From NCBI RefSeq assembly GCF_000732615.1, contig NZ_JPGL01000068.1, forward strand, positions 1 through 56,212: a stretch of DNA of 56,212 bases, read 5' to 3'. This DNA comes from Burkholderia paludis (GTDB lineage Bacteria > Pseudomonadota > Gammaproteobacteria > Burkholderiales > Burkholderiaceae). The position numbers and the translations under genes are program-made. The notes beneath the pieces are model-generated. The model was not told the origin of the DNA and searched no databases. It worked only from the letters and a program-made list of their open reading frames with translations. Every line of letters starts with the position of its first letter. The stretch's first letter is position 1. This document shows positions 25,815 through 35,395 of the stretch, one piece after another.

Positions 25815-27932
25815 TCAGAAGCGGTAGTTCAGCAGCAGTTCGAGCCGACGGTCGTTGCCGAGCAGGTACTGCGTCTGGTTGTAGTACGCCGATTCCACGA
25901 AGCGGCGATTGAACACGTTGTAGGCCCGCGCGGTGACCGTCGTGTCCTTGCGCGGCTTCCACTTGAGCCCGAGGTCGACCGTCGTATACGCCGGCATCGT
26001 GAGCTGGTTCGCCGTATCGGCGAAGCGCTTGCCGACGTACTTCACGCCCACGATGCCCGTCCAGTCCGGCGCGAAGCGCCAGCTCACCCACAGGTTCGCG
26101 AGCCGCTGCGGCACCGACACCGGCACGTTGCCCGCGCGCGAGACCGTCGCGCCGCCGGACGCCTGCTGGAAGTCGTCGTATTTCGCGCGCAGCACCGACA
26201 CGTTCGCGTCGACGCGCCAGTCCCTCGCGATCTCCGCGCCGACCGTCGCCTCGAGCCCGCGCGACGATTGCTGGCCGACCTGGATCGACTGGTTCGGGTT
26301 CGCGGGGTCGGCCGTCAGCAGGTTGTCCTTCACGATCCGGTACGCGGCCAGCGTCCACTCGGCCTTGCCGTCGAGGAACGACTGCTTCACGCCGATCTCG
26401 ATCTGCCGGCCGGTCGCGAGCGTGAAGTTCGCCTTCGACGCGTTCAGCGACAGCAGCGAGCTGATCGGGTCGGCTGCGACCGAATACTGGCCGTACACGG
26501 CGAGGCCCGGCTGCACGTCGTACACGGTGCCGATGCGCCAGCTCGTGTTCGCGAACACCTTCGTGAACGCGCCGCCGTTGACGAGATCGTCGCGGTTCAC
26601 GCTCGCGTGGTCGTAGCGCAGCCCGCCGATCACCGACCAGCGCGGCGTGATCGCGAGCCGGTTCTCGGCGAACACCGCGTACTGGTTCGACTGGCTGCGG
26701 TACTTCGGGTAGGTGCCGGCCGCGTTGATGAAGCTGCCCGGATCGAAGTCGATCGGATCGACGACCGAGGTGCCCGAGTACGGCGAGTTGTTGTCGTGCT
26801 GGAACGTCGTATGGTTGAACTCGAAGCCCGCCGAGAACGTGTTGCGCATCCCGAGCAGCGCGCTGCTCACGGTGGCGGTGGTCACGTTGCCGTACTGTTC
26901 CTGGTCGTGAAAGATCTCCGTGTAGCTGCTGCGCTGGATCTGCCCGCTCGACGGCAGGTACGTGTAGTACTCGGCGTCCTTCCAGTGGCGGTTGCTCTTC
27001 ATCCGGTACAGCGTGCTCGTCACGTTCAGGCTGTCGCTCGGCTGCCAGTTCGCCGACACCGTCGTCCAGCTGTCGCGGAACGCGATGTCGCTGTCGCCGA
27101 CGTTGTAGTTCTTCTTGTACAGCGCCGGATCGAGCGCGCCGTTCACGAGCGGCACGCCGAAATACTGCATCGGATGCTGGAAGCCCTGGGCGTACGACGC
27201 CGTCACGTACAGGTCGGGCGTCACGTCGTAGCGCAGCGCGCCGGAAATCGACAGGTCGCGCGAATTGCCGCGGTCGACCCAGTTCGACGAGCGGTTGCCG
27301 CTGACGTCGAAGCGGTACGACAGCTTGTCGTTGATCGCGCCGCCGCTGCCGAACGCGATGCGCGCCGTGCGCTCCGTGCCGCCGCCGACCTGCAGCTCGT
27401 TCTCGATCGGGCCGCGCGTCGGCTTCTTCGGCACGATGTTCACGACGCCGCCGATCGCGCCTTCGCCGTAGATCACCGACGCCGGGCCGCGCAGCACGTC
27501 GATGTGGTCGACCGACCACGTGTCGAACGGAAACGTCACGCCGATCGCGCCGTACGGGCGCACGCCGTCGTAGAGCTGGGTGACCGACGACGCGCCGACG
27601 AAGCCGCGCGCGCCGAGCTCCGAGCCGCCGTTGCCGGGATGCGGCGATTCGCTGATGCCGGCGGCGCGGCTCACCGCGTCGACGATCGAGCTGTCGCCGC
27701 GCGTGTCGAGTGTCCGGCGGTCGATCTGCTCGACGCTGGCGGGCGTTTCGAGCGACGACATCCCGAGCCGGCTGCCGGTGTCGAGCGGCTGCGTGAGCGG
27801 CGACGCTTTCTGGGCGTTGACGCGGATCGGCGCCAGCGTGGCGCCGGTACTGCCCGCGTCGCTTTCCTGTGCCTGCCCGGCCGGTGCGAAGGCGGCGAGA
27901 ACGGCGGCGGGCAGTATCAATCTGAACTTCAT
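25815..27932 (-). CDS. TonB-dependent receptor, siderophore type
   Basis: A 705-residue outer-membrane receptor. Signal peptide MKFRLILPAAVLAAFAPAGQAQ, a TonB-box-like LAPIRVNAQK, then a plug domain (SRLGMSSLETPASVEQIDRR, VDHIDVLRGPASVIYGEGAIGG). The 22-strand barrel ends in the expected aromatic residue (LELLLNYRF). The start was fixed at MKFRL because the signal peptide begins there; upstream in-frame sequence belongs to another frame of the next gene. Substrate unknown: family resemblance points to ferric siderophores, while the DUF2946 and PepSY neighbours allow other metal chelates. Confidence 0.9.
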   Translation of the reverse strand: MKFRLILPAAVLAAFAPAGQAQESDAGSTGATLAPIRVNAQKASPLTQPLDTGSRLGMSSLETPASVEQIDRRTLDTRGDSSIVDAVSRAAGISESPHPGNGGSELGARGFVGASSVTQLYDGVRPYGAIGVTFPFDTWSVDHIDVLRGPASVIYGEGAIGGVVNIVPKKPTRGPIENELQVGGGTERTARIAFGSGGAINDKLSYRFDVSGNRSSNWVDRGNSRDLSISGALRYDVTPDLYVTASYAQGFQHPMQYFGVPLVNGALDPALYKKNYNVGDSDIAFRDSWTTVSANWQPSDSLNVTSTLYRMKSNRHWKDAEYYTYLPSSGQIQRSSYTEIFHDQEQYGNVTTATVSSALLGMRNTFSAGFEFNHTTFQHDNNSPYSGTSVVDPIDFDPGSFINAAGTYPKYRSQSNQYAVFAENRLAITPRWSVIGGLRYDHASVNRDDLVNGGAFTKVFANTSWRIGTVYDVQPGLAVYGQYSVAADPISSLLSLNASKANFTLATGRQIEIGVKQSFLDGKAEWTLAAYRIVKDNLLTADPANPNQSIQVGQQSSRGLEATVGAEIARDWRVDANVSVLRAKYDDFQQASGGATVSRAGNVPVSVPQRLANLWVSWRFAPDWTGIVGVKYVGKRFADTANQLTMPAYTTVDLGLKWKPRKDTTVTARAYNVFNRRFVESAYYNQTQYLLGNDRRLELLLNYRF

Positions 27933-28012
27933 GTTTCGGTTTCCTTGGAATCGGTGTAAATGGCCGGTCGGCCTGGCGGCCGCGCGCCGCGCGCCGCGCG
28001 CCGGCCGCCGCA

Positions 28013-30136
28013 TCAGAACGCGTACCGCATGCCGGCGAAGACGCTGCGCCCTTCGCCCGGGTAGAAGATCGCGGTGTTCGCGGTGCGCGCATTCGCGACC
28101 GTGCTGATGTCGCTGACGTAGCGCTTGTTGGTCAGGTTGCGCGCGTCGACGAACAGCGACAGCCCGTTGTGGAAGTCGTAGCCGGCCTGCAGCCCGAGCA
28201 GCGCGTAGCTCGGCACGCGCAGCGTGTTCGCGTCGTCGGCCCACGCGCCCGACGGCACCCAGTCGAGCGTCGCCGCGATGTGGAAGCCGCTCGGGCGTGC
28301 ATAGCCGAGCGTCGCGCGCAGCACGTTGAGCGGCACGCCCGCGATCCGGTTGTTGCCGTACTGCGGATCGTTCTTGAAGCGGAAGTCGTTCAGGTTCCAG
28401 ATGCCCGACAGCGTGATCTTGTCGCCCACGCCGCGCCCGGTGACGTTGCGCAGCAGCTCGACCGTCGCGCCGGCCTCGATCCCCTGCAGCACCGTCTTGT
28501 TCGCGTTGAACGTCGACGCCGGGACGTCCGGGTTGGTCGTGTACTGCAGCAGCTGGTCGCGCACGAGCGAGCGGTACGCGGTCACGTCCCAGCTCACGCG
28601 CTCGCGCGAGCCGCGCGTGCCGAACTCGAGCGTCCACGCGTGCTGCGCCGCGAGCGGCGTGAAGCGCGTCGTGCCCGAGAAGGTCTGCGTGAGGTCGGTG
28701 AAGTCGGGCACGTCCTGGCTGCGCGTGATGTCGACATAGGCCTGCGTGTTCGCGTCCGGCTGCCACAGCAGCCCGAGCTTCGGGTTGACGCCGCTGTAGC
28801 TCGCGTTCGTCGACTTGTAGTTCGCGTCGCCCGGCAGCCCGCCGTAGTCGATGTACTCGCGCACCGAGTGCAGCGCCTTCACGCCGGTCATCAGCGCGAC
28901 GGTCGGCAGGAAGAACAGCCGGTTCTCGACGTATGCCTCGTAGTTGAACGCCGTCTGCGTCGAGTCGAGCGTTTGCGCGCCCTTGTCGCCGTTGACGTTG
29001 ACGTACTGGTTCGCCTGCGTGCGCCCGCCGAAGAAGCGCGCGCCGACGATCAGGTCGTTGCGCATCCCGCCGAGCGTGAGGTGCCCCGTGTAGCGCGGCG
29101 CGAAGCCGTAGGTCCAGCCGTCCTGGTCGAGCGCCTGGAAGATCGGGTGATACAGGCTCTTGTGGATCGCCCACGTGTCGAACTGCAGCTCGCCCGAATC
29201 GAGCTTCACCGTCGTGCGGTTCGCGATCCGCTCGGTGCGTGTGTTGCGCGCCTGGTCGCCCGACACCGCGCTCGGCGCGGCCTTGGTCGGATTGTTCAGC
29301 GCGTCGGACAGTGACAGCGTGCCCGGTAGCAGCTGGTCGACCACGTACACGCCGACGTAGAAGCGCGTCTCGACCGTCGGGCTGAACCGGTAGCCGACGT
29401 TCGCGTTGAACTGCTCGTACTGGCCTTTCTCGTGATCGCGATAGCCGTCCGCGTGGTTCACGCTGAAATTCGCGAGGAAGTCGAGCGGGCCGAGCACGCG
29501 CGAGACCTGCGCGCTCGTGCGCACCGTGCCGTAGCTGCCGCCTTCCACGCGCACGATGTTAGGCGCGTCGGCCGTATAGGCCGTCGGCGTGATGAAGTCG
29601 ATCGCGCCGCCGAGCGTCGACGAGCCGTACGCGAGGCCGTTGCCGCCCTTGTAGACCTGCACGGCCTGCAGCGCGAGCGGATCGATCTGGTAGTAGTCGC
29701 CGCTGCCGTCGGCGAGGTTGGTCGGGATGCCGTCCTGCAGGATCTCCAGGCCGCGCGTGTGGTAGGCGCGCGCAATGCCCGAGCCGCGGATCGAGAGCCG
29801 CAGTTCCTGGCCGTAGCGGTTCTCGACGAACACGCCGGGCACGTCCTTCAGCACGTCGCGCAGCGTGAACGCGTAGGTATTCCGGTAGCTGTCGGCGTCG
29901 ACGAAGCCGACCGAGCCGACCGTCTGCTCGAGCGTGCGCTTCAGGTCGCCGGTCGATTTCGACGTCAGCGAGTCGGTCGTGCGGGTTGCGTTGACCGTGA
30001 TCGCGGGCAGCGCCGATGCCGGCGTGGCAGCGGGCGTGTCGGCCGGCGCGGCGGCGGCTTGCGCGCAGGCGGCCGATGCGAACAGGACGGAGATCGCGCC
30101 GGACAGTGCGGCGGCAATGCGAGTCGAGGGAAACAT
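28013..30136 (-). CDS. TonB-dependent receptor, second of the cluster
   Basis: 707 residues. Signal peptide ending ASAACAQA, TonB box LPAITVNATRT, plug domain (YAFTLRDVLKDVPGVFVENRYG, read as LRDVLKDVPGVFVENRYG; RLSIRGSGIARAYHTRGLEI; VQVYKGGNGLAYGSSTLGGAI), and a barrel ending FAGMRYAF. The start MFPSTRI gives a normal signal peptide; the longest frame starts 78 bases earlier with a poor leader. It differs clearly from the receptor 80 bases downstream, so the two probably handle different ligands. It follows a DUF2946 and a PepSY gene on the same strand. Confidence 0.9.
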   Translation of the reverse strand: MFPSTRIAAALSGAISVLFASAACAQAAAAPADTPAATPASALPAITVNATRTTDSLTSKSTGDLKRTLEQTVGSVGFVDADSYRNTYAFTLRDVLKDVPGVFVENRYGQELRLSIRGSGIARAYHTRGLEILQDGIPTNLADGSGDYYQIDPLALQAVQVYKGGNGLAYGSSTLGGAIDFITPTAYTADAPNIVRVEGGSYGTVRTSAQVSRVLGPLDFLANFSVNHADGYRDHEKGQYEQFNANVGYRFSPTVETRFYVGVYVVDQLLPGTLSLSDALNNPTKAAPSAVSGDQARNTRTERIANRTTVKLDSGELQFDTWAIHKSLYHPIFQALDQDGWTYGFAPRYTGHLTLGGMRNDLIVGARFFGGRTQANQYVNVNGDKGAQTLDSTQTAFNYEAYVENRLFFLPTVALMTGVKALHSVREYIDYGGLPGDANYKSTNASYSGVNPKLGLLWQPDANTQAYVDITRSQDVPDFTDLTQTFSGTTRFTPLAAQHAWTLEFGTRGSRERVSWDVTAYRSLVRDQLLQYTTNPDVPASTFNANKTVLQGIEAGATVELLRNVTGRGVGDKITLSGIWNLNDFRFKNDPQYGNNRIAGVPLNVLRATLGYARPSGFHIAATLDWVPSGAWADDANTLRVPSYALLGLQAGYDFHNGLSLFVDARNLTNKRYVSDISTVANARTANTAIFYPGEGRSVFAGMRYAF

Positions 30137-30298
30137 GTCGTTGTACGTATGGTTATGGTGAGTGTGAAACGGCGACGATGTGCGCCGCGCACGGCCTCGG
30201 CCGCGCGTGGTCATGCGCGCGGGTTCGGTATCGGGCAGGGCGGGCAGGCGGGGCGAACGAAGCCGGCGCGGCGTGCGGCGGTTCGGTCGCGACGTGCG

Positions 30299-30718
30299 TC
30301 AGGCGTGCTCGGAGGGCGGCCCGCGCGCGGCGAGCGCGTAGCGCTTCGACGGGTGGCAGGCAAGGAGGCGGGGCGGCTCCGGCAGCGCGTGCCGCACGGC
30401 CGGGGGGGATGACAGGCGTACCGCGTACTGCAGCGGCGGGTGGCCGGCAAGCAGGCCGCAATAGCCGCAGCGGTCCACATGCGGATCGGACGGCGCATGG
30501 GAGGCCGTATGTGCGACGAGCGTGTCGCCGGTCGCCGAGCAGATCGGCGCGGTCGGTATGCCGTCGGCGGCCGCGGCCGCGCGCAGTTGCGAGATCAGCG
30601 GCGCGACCAGCGCGAGGACGAGCGCGACCAGCCCGAGCCACGCGGTGGCCCGGGCTTGCGGCGTCGGCGCACGGCGTGCGCCGGCGCGCGGCGGTTCAGG
30701 CTGCCGCGCGCGCCGCAC
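30299..30718 (-). CDS. DUF2946 family protein, CxYC subtype
   Basis: 139 residues from a GTG inside the end of the PepSY gene (23-base overlap). A hydrophobic segment (AWLGLVALVLALVAPLISQL) is followed by an exported part with histidines (LVAHTASHAPSDPHVD) and the motif RCGYCGLLAGHPPLQYAV. The CGYC pair matches the CPYC of the copper-locus paralogue at 18554. It lies between PepSY and TonB receptor genes. The exact start is uncertain. Confidence 0.75.
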   Translation of the reverse strand: MRRARQPEPPRAGARRAPTPQARATAWLGLVALVLALVAPLISQLRAAAAADGIPTAPICSATGDTLVAHTASHAPSDPHVDRCGYCGLLAGHPPLQYAVRLSSPPAVRHALPEPPRLLACHPSKRYALAARGPPSEHA

Positions 30719-32159
30719 GGCCGAACAGCAGGCGGTCGATCAGCCAGACCGCGACGAGCGTCGCGCCCATCAGCGGGAACACGACGCCGAGCAGCACGAG
30801 GCCCGCGATCCAGCCGCGCATCGGCGGCGTGCCGCGTTCGCGCGACGGCGCACCCAGCGTGCCGGCCGGGCGGCGCTTCCACCACATCACGGCGCCCGTC
30901 ACGGCCATCGCGGCCAGGCCGAGCGACAGCACGGCGCACAGGAGCTGGTTCGCGAGCCCGAAGTAGCGGCCCATGTGCAGCGACGTGCCGTACGACACGG
31001 CCTGCGATACCGCGCCGTAGTCGTCGTAGCGGATGTCCTTGAGCACCGCGCCGCTGTACTGGTCGATGTAGATCGTGCGTTCCGCTTTCGGATCGGCGGG
31101 GAAATACGATGCGGTGAATACGCCGTCCGGGCCGGCCGGCAGCGCGAGCGTGTAGCCGCTCGTCACGCCGCGCGCCGCGACGATCGCGATCGCGCGATCG
31201 AGCGACAGCGGCGCGGCCGTCGGCGCCGACGGCGAATGCGGCACCGGCACGTTGCCGACCGCCCACGGCGTTTGCGGCAGCGGCAGGTCGTCCATCACCA
31301 TCCCCGGCATCGACTCGCCGGATTCGTGATGATGGCCGGCCGGCGCGGCGGCCTGGGCCGGTGCGGGCGCGGATGCCGCGCCGGGGCGCGTCGAACGCAC
31401 CGACGCGCCGCCCCATGCGCCTTCCGGCGCACCGAGGTTCACGGTCGCGGCCAGCGCCTTGAAGTTCTTGCCCCACGAGCCCGACCACGGCAGCCCCGTC
31501 AGGATGAACGCGATCGTGCCGGCCGCGAGCCAGATGCCGGCCGACGCGTGGACGCTTTTCCACAGCGGCCGGCCGCGCAGCGACAGGTCGGGCCGCAGTG
31601 CCTGCCCGACGCGTGTCGCGCCGCGCGGCCACCACAGGGCGATGCCGGTGCCGATCATCACGAAGGTCCAGCAGGCGGCCAGCTCCATCAGCAGCTCGCC
31701 CGTCTTGCCGAGCAGCAGCTTGCGATGCAGCATCCGGTCGACCTGCATGAAGCGGTTCTCGACGCTCAGCGTGCCGAGCACGCTGCCGTCGTACGGGTTC
31801 ACGTACACGCTCTCGCGGCTGCCGTCGCGCAGCCGGAACACGTACTCGGCGCTGCGGTCCGGCGCGGTGGAGACCTGGACGGAAACCGGCGTCGCGCCGG
31901 CCGGCATCGCGGTGCGAGCGTTCGCGAGCAGCGTGTCGGGGGCGAGCCGCGGCGTGGCGCGCGGCTCGACGACCAGCCGGTGCGGGTACAGCAGCGGCTC
32001 GATCTGCGGCTGGAAGCAGTAGAGCGTTCCCGTGATCGCGAGGACCACCAGGAACGGCATGACGAACAGGCCGGCGTAGAAGTGCCAGCGCCAGAGCGTG
32101 CGGTAGCCGGCGTGGGCGGAACGGGCGGGCGAGATCGTCCGCTCGACGGTGGTCGACAT
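30696..32159 (-). CDS. PepSY-associated transmembrane protein
   Basis: A 487-residue inner-membrane protein. Four main hydrophobic helices (WRWHFYAGLFVMPFLVVLAI, LAACWTFVMIGTGIALWW, SAGIWLAAGTIAFILTGLPW, LLCAVLSLGLAAMAVTGAVM) alternate with PepSY-like periplasmic parts (TVYVN-type repeats ESVYVNPYDGSVLG and RTIYIDQYSGAVL). A loop GHHHESGESMPGMVMDD is rich in His and Met and could bind metal. PepSY_TM proteins accompany TonB receptors and probably help reduce or transport iron chelates. It begins a leftward operon with DUF2946 and two receptors. Confidence 0.9.
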   Translation of the reverse strand: MSTTVERTISPARSAHAGYRTLWRWHFYAGLFVMPFLVVLAITGTLYCFQPQIEPLLYPHRLVVEPRATPRLAPDTLLANARTAMPAGATPVSVQVSTAPDRSAEYVFRLRDGSRESVYVNPYDGSVLGTLSVENRFMQVDRMLHRKLLLGKTGELLMELAACWTFVMIGTGIALWWPRGATRVGQALRPDLSLRGRPLWKSVHASAGIWLAAGTIAFILTGLPWSGSWGKNFKALAATVNLGAPEGAWGGASVRSTRPGAASAPAPAQAAAPAGHHHESGESMPGMVMDDLPLPQTPWAVGNVPVPHSPSAPTAAPLSLDRAIAIVAARGVTSGYTLALPAGPDGVFTASYFPADPKAERTIYIDQYSGAVLKDIRYDDYGAVSQAVSYGTSLHMGRYFGLANQLLCAVLSLGLAAMAVTGAVMWWKRRPAGTLGAPSRERGTPPMRGWIAGLVLLGVVFPLMGATLVAVWLIDRLLFGRAARAAA

Positions 32160-32265
32160 GGTGTCAGCTCCTCGGGTTCGTTGAACGGCCGGGCCGGCGC
32201 GGGCCGGTGGCCGTCAACGCGCGTCACGCCCGTATGGCGCGCATCGAGGGAGCAGGCGGCGCGGC

Positions 32266-32290
32266 GCCCTGCGCGAACGGTGCGCAGGGC
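32266..32290. terminator. GC hairpin between DUF2946 and PepSY genes
   Basis: GCCCTGCGC and GCGCAGGGC form a 9-bp stem with a 7-base loop. It lies in the 243-base gap between the two leftward genes and may end or attenuate transcription. No T-tract is present on either side. Confidence 0.35.
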
Positions 32291-32402
32291 GGCGTCGCCC
32301 GCGCGACGCGGGCATTCGGGTGAACGCTTGAATCAGGTCGTATGAGACGAACGGCGTGCGGCCGCGCGCACGTCGACGTGCGCGGACCGCCGGGCGAAAC
32401 CG

Positions 32403-32888
32403 TCAGCAGGACAGCGGCGGCGCGCGCGAGGGCGGGCGGGCGTCGAGGATCGAGCGCCCGAAGGGAATGCAGTCGAAATGAAGCCGGAAACGCCGCGGCG
32501 CGGCGGCGGGAAACAGCAGCACCAGCAGCGCGACCGACGCCAGCGCCGTGAACAGCGCGGCGCCGAATGCGCACAGGCCGTCGCCGCTCCCGGAGGACGG
32601 CGCCGGCTCGCCATGTGCGTCATGCCTGAGCGTGTCGGCGAGCGCCAGCGCGTCGTTGGCGGGCGTGATCGGCGCGCCGGCGTCGAAGCGGGCCGCCAGC
32701 GCGGCCACGTTGACGATCAGCGGGCCGCGGCCCGAACACAGCACCACCGAGCCCGCATCCGGACCGTCCGGATCGAGCATCACGGCGCCCGATATCAGCG
32801 CGCGGGACAGCACCGTCACGAGGAGGAAACTCCACAGAAGCTGTCGCGCGGCGCCCGATCCGAGCAGGAAGCGGCGAAGTGCGTTCAT
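32403..32888 (-). CDS. DUF2946 family protein, CSG subtype
   Basis: 161 residues. A hydrophobic N-terminus (QLLWSFLLVTVLSRALISGAVM) precedes VVLCSGRGPLIVNV, and a second hydrophobic part begins with GLCAFGAALFTALASVALLVLLF. This matches the CSGxGP/CxF layout of the paralogue at 25251. The ATG at 32888 was chosen over an in-frame ATG 87 bases upstream because the leader there is not hydrophobic. It is upstream of PepSY on the same strand and may be the first gene of that cluster. Confidence 0.75.
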   Translation of the reverse strand: MNALRRFLLGSGAARQLLWSFLLVTVLSRALISGAVMLDPDGPDAGSVVLCSGRGPLIVNVAALAARFDAGAPITPANDALALADTLRHDAHGEPAPSSGSGDGLCAFGAALFTALASVALLVLLFPAAAPRRFRLHFDCIPFGRSILDARPPSRAPPLSC

Positions 32889-32993
32889 GGCGCGCGATTG
32901 TACATCCGTTTGCCGGGACGGGCGGGCCTCCGCGCTGATGCCGGGGATCAGCGCGGCATGCGGCGGCACGCGCAACGGGCCCGCGCGCGACGG

Positions 32994-33539
32994 CTACGCC
33001 GCGCCGAGCGACCCGCTGCCGGGCGGCGCGTGGGCCGGGCCGTACGACCAGCTGCCGTCCGCGCGCGCGGTCAGCACGTTGCCGGAGCGGCGATCGTAGA
33101 GATGCCACTGTTCGTCGGCCGGATCGCCCCCGTACGGCCAGGTCGTCAGCGTTCCGCCGAGGTCGAAGTCGAACGCCCACGACCCCGGCTGCGCGCGCGG
33201 TGCGACCGATCGCAGGATCTGGCCGTCGAGCCGCTGCGCGGCGGCCGCGATGTCGCCGGAGCGGGATTCGCTGTGCGCGAGCGCGTGGCCGTCGAGCGCG
33301 ATCGACCAGTGGCAGTAGCAGATCCACAGGTGCCCGTTGCCGGCGACCGTCACGCGCCGCGACGCGAGCCGGTCGCGCGCCGCCGCGGACAGGCCGGGCG
33401 AGCCCGCGAGCGGCTCCCTGACCTGCAGCGCAGGCGGCCCGAACTCGAACGTGAGAAAGCTGCCCTGGCCTTTCGTCACCGACCAGGCGGGCGTGTCGCA
33501 GATGGCCGACCAGAGCCGGTCGAAGTCGACGGCGGTCAC
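32994..33539 (-). CDS. Conserved hypothetical protein
   Basis: About 181 residues if translation starts at the GTG at 33539 (MTAVDFDRLWSAI). Upstream in-frame codons are almost all Arg, Pro and Ala and look non-coding. The body has recognisable folded-protein texture (SVTKGQGSFLTFEFGPPALQ, LWICYCHWSIALDGH, GSWAFDFDLGGTLTTWPYG, EQWHLYDRRSGNVLT). No signal peptide or membrane segment. I do not recognise the family; the aromatic-rich repeats suggest a beta-rich fold. The start is uncertain because no clear ribosome site was seen. Confidence 0.6.
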   Translation of the reverse strand: MTAVDFDRLWSAICDTPAWSVTKGQGSFLTFEFGPPALQVREPLAGSPGLSAAARDRLASRRVTVAGNGHLWICYCHWSIALDGHALAHSESRSGDIAAAAQRLDGQILRSVAPRAQPGSWAFDFDLGGTLTTWPYGGDPADEQWHLYDRRSGNVLTARADGSWSYGPAHAPPGSGSLGAA

Positions 33540-33803
33540 GGCGTGCGTCCCGGGCCGGCGCAACCGGCCGATGTGTGGTCGGCGCCGGCCGGCGGTGGCC
33601 TCGTCGTCCGTTCGACGTCGTGGCCGTCGCGGCGATCGTCTGCCGCCGCATGCCGGCGCGCGTCGCGCCCGTGGCGTTGCACGGACGCGCCGGGTTCGCC
33701 GGCCCGCCGGGACTTCCGGTTCCGGGCGCTCATGCGGTGCGGTCACCGGGCATGGGCGTCGATCGGGGCGGGCCGCCCTGGGCAGCCGATGCGTCGGGCC
33801 GGC

Positions 33804-34127
33804 TCAGGCCGGATACGCATCGTCGACCTTCAGGTTCGCGAGCCGGAACAGCGTGCGCAGCGTCTGCGGATGAATGTCGCGACGCGCGGCGAGCGACGTC
33901 AGCATGAAGTCCAGCACCTTCGCGTAGCGGAGCAGCACGAGGCAGCGCGCGAGATCCGGCGTGCCGCCGCGCATGTCCTCGGCGAGGTGAACCATTTCCG
34001 TGGACAGTGTTCGCGCCATCTCGAGTTCCATCTGCTGTTTTTCGGTCCAGTCGGGCAGCGGCTTTTCGAGCAGCTTCGCGAGAAAAAGCTGGAATGACGT
34101 GTCGGACGAATTGGGCAGCGCATCCAT
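33804..34127 (-). CDS. Small conserved hypothetical protein, helical
   Basis: 107 residues, predicted mostly helical and soluble (LFLAKLLEKPLPDWTEKQQM, ELEMARTLSTEMVHLAEDM, LVLLRYAKVLDFMLTSLAAR). It has no signal peptide. Charge balance and codon use look genuine. I do not recognise the family. Nearest neighbours are the hypothetical gene at 32994 on the same strand and a divergent RhtB-type exporter 600 bases away. Confidence 0.65.
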   Translation of the reverse strand: MDALPNSSDTSFQLFLAKLLEKPLPDWTEKQQMELEMARTLSTEMVHLAEDMRGGTPDLARCLVLLRYAKVLDFMLTSLAARRDIHPQTLRTLFRLANLKVDDAYPA

Positions 34128-34727
34128 GAAGAGCCTCGTTGCTTGCGCGGATCGTTCGGGCGAATCCGGTGGACGCGCCCGGGGGTGGGTTCATGTCCGC
34201 GCGGAGGGCCGCGCGGCTTTCTCCCGAACGGAATGCAGGTTCCGTACCAGCCCCGCGCAACGATTGTTGAGCACTGTTGAGCCGCGACGCGGCGCGGGCC
34301 GGCGCGTCCCGCCGGGACTGGGTTGCGGCCGCGATCGAGGCGTGCGTCCGGAGGCGCGGCGCGACGCCTGCCGGCCACGCGGCGCGGTTCGGCGAGGCGA
34401 AATGCTTCATGGATGTAACGTAACGCGGTGATCGGCCGGGTGACGCGTCTGCCCGCCGCAGGGCCGAAAGACGGCGGCGAGCGGGGCTCGTCTGCGCCCG
34501 CATGGCGTTCGGCCGGCCGGATGCGGCGTGGCCGGACTGCCGTTGGGAGCAGCGCAAACCGTCGGCGCACGTGACAGGTGTTTCAAAACCGAGACGGTTT
34601 CGCGCGCGATGCGACGAGGCGCGATCCGCGATCCGTTCAACTGGCCCAGCGAATCGGCGGCCAACTGTCCATGGGCAGGCGGCGCGCGTTTGCGAACAAT
34701 CTCCGGATCATCCCTGCGAGGTTCGAC
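34128..34727. other. Intergenic region before the RhtB exporter
   Basis: About 600 bases between divergent genes. Open frames here have the Arg/Pro/Ala-heavy composition of non-coding high-GC sequence. It must hold the promoters of both neighbours. I saw no RNA gene, repeat or strong palindrome. Confidence 0.5.
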
Positions 34728-35360
34728 ATGAGCATGCACGCCTTCTTCTCGGCCAACCTGCTGCTGGCCTACACGGCCTATTTCATCGGTACGGCCAGCC
34801 CCGGGCCGAGCAATCTCGCGATCATGTCGGTCGCCGCGAACCAGGGCCGCAAGGCGGCGCTCGTGTTCGCGCTCGGCGTCGTGTCGGGGTCGATGTTCTG
34901 GGCGGCGGTGGCGGCGCTCGGCGTGTCGGCCGCGCTGCTCGCGTGGTCGAAGCTGCTCGTCGCGATCAAGGTGTTCGGCGGGCTGTACCTGCTGTGGCTC
35001 GCGTTCAAGTCGGGGCGCACGGCGCTGTCGCGCAAGGCGGCGGCGTCGCTGAACGCCACGGGCGAGCAGCGGCTGTCGCGCTTCTACGTGCGCGGCGCGA
35101 TGCTGCACCTGACCAATCCGAAGGCGATCCTCGTGTGGGTGTCGATCGTCGCGCTGTCGTCGAACGGCGCGGGCGCGTCGCACGGCGCCGTCGTTCCCGG
35201 CTGCCTCGCGATCGGCTGCTTCGTGTTCGGCGGCTATGCGCTCGTGTTCTCGATGAACGGCGCGCGCCGGCTGTACGTGCGCGGGCGGCGCGCGATGGAG
35301 GCGTGTCTCGCCGTCGTGTTCGGCGTGGCCGGGGTGCGGCTGCTGGTGTCGAACGTCTAG
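34728..35360 (+). CDS. LysE/RhtB family amino acid exporter
   Basis: A 210-residue inner-membrane protein with about six hydrophobic helices. The family signature FIGTASPGPSNLAIMSVAANQG is near the N-terminus (residues about 17-38), followed by FGGLYLLWLAFKSGR and the conserved LHLTNPKAILVWVSI. Such proteins export homoserine, threonine or similar amino acids. The start MSMHAFF was preferred to upstream ATGs because the first helix begins there. It converges with a LysR gene whose stop is 35 bases away; that regulator probably serves the genes on its other side. Confidence 0.9.
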   Translation: MSMHAFFSANLLLAYTAYFIGTASPGPSNLAIMSVAANQGRKAALVFALGVVSGSMFWAAVAALGVSAALLAWSKLLVAIKVFGGLYLLWLAFKSGRTALSRKAAASLNATGEQRLSRFYVRGAMLHLTNPKAILVWVSIVALSSNGAGASHGAVVPGCLAIGCFVFGGYALVFSMNGARRLYVRGRRAMEACLAVVFGVAGVRLLVSNV

Positions 35361-35395
35361 CGCGCGCGTCATGCGGCGGCGGCGCGCTCCCGTAT

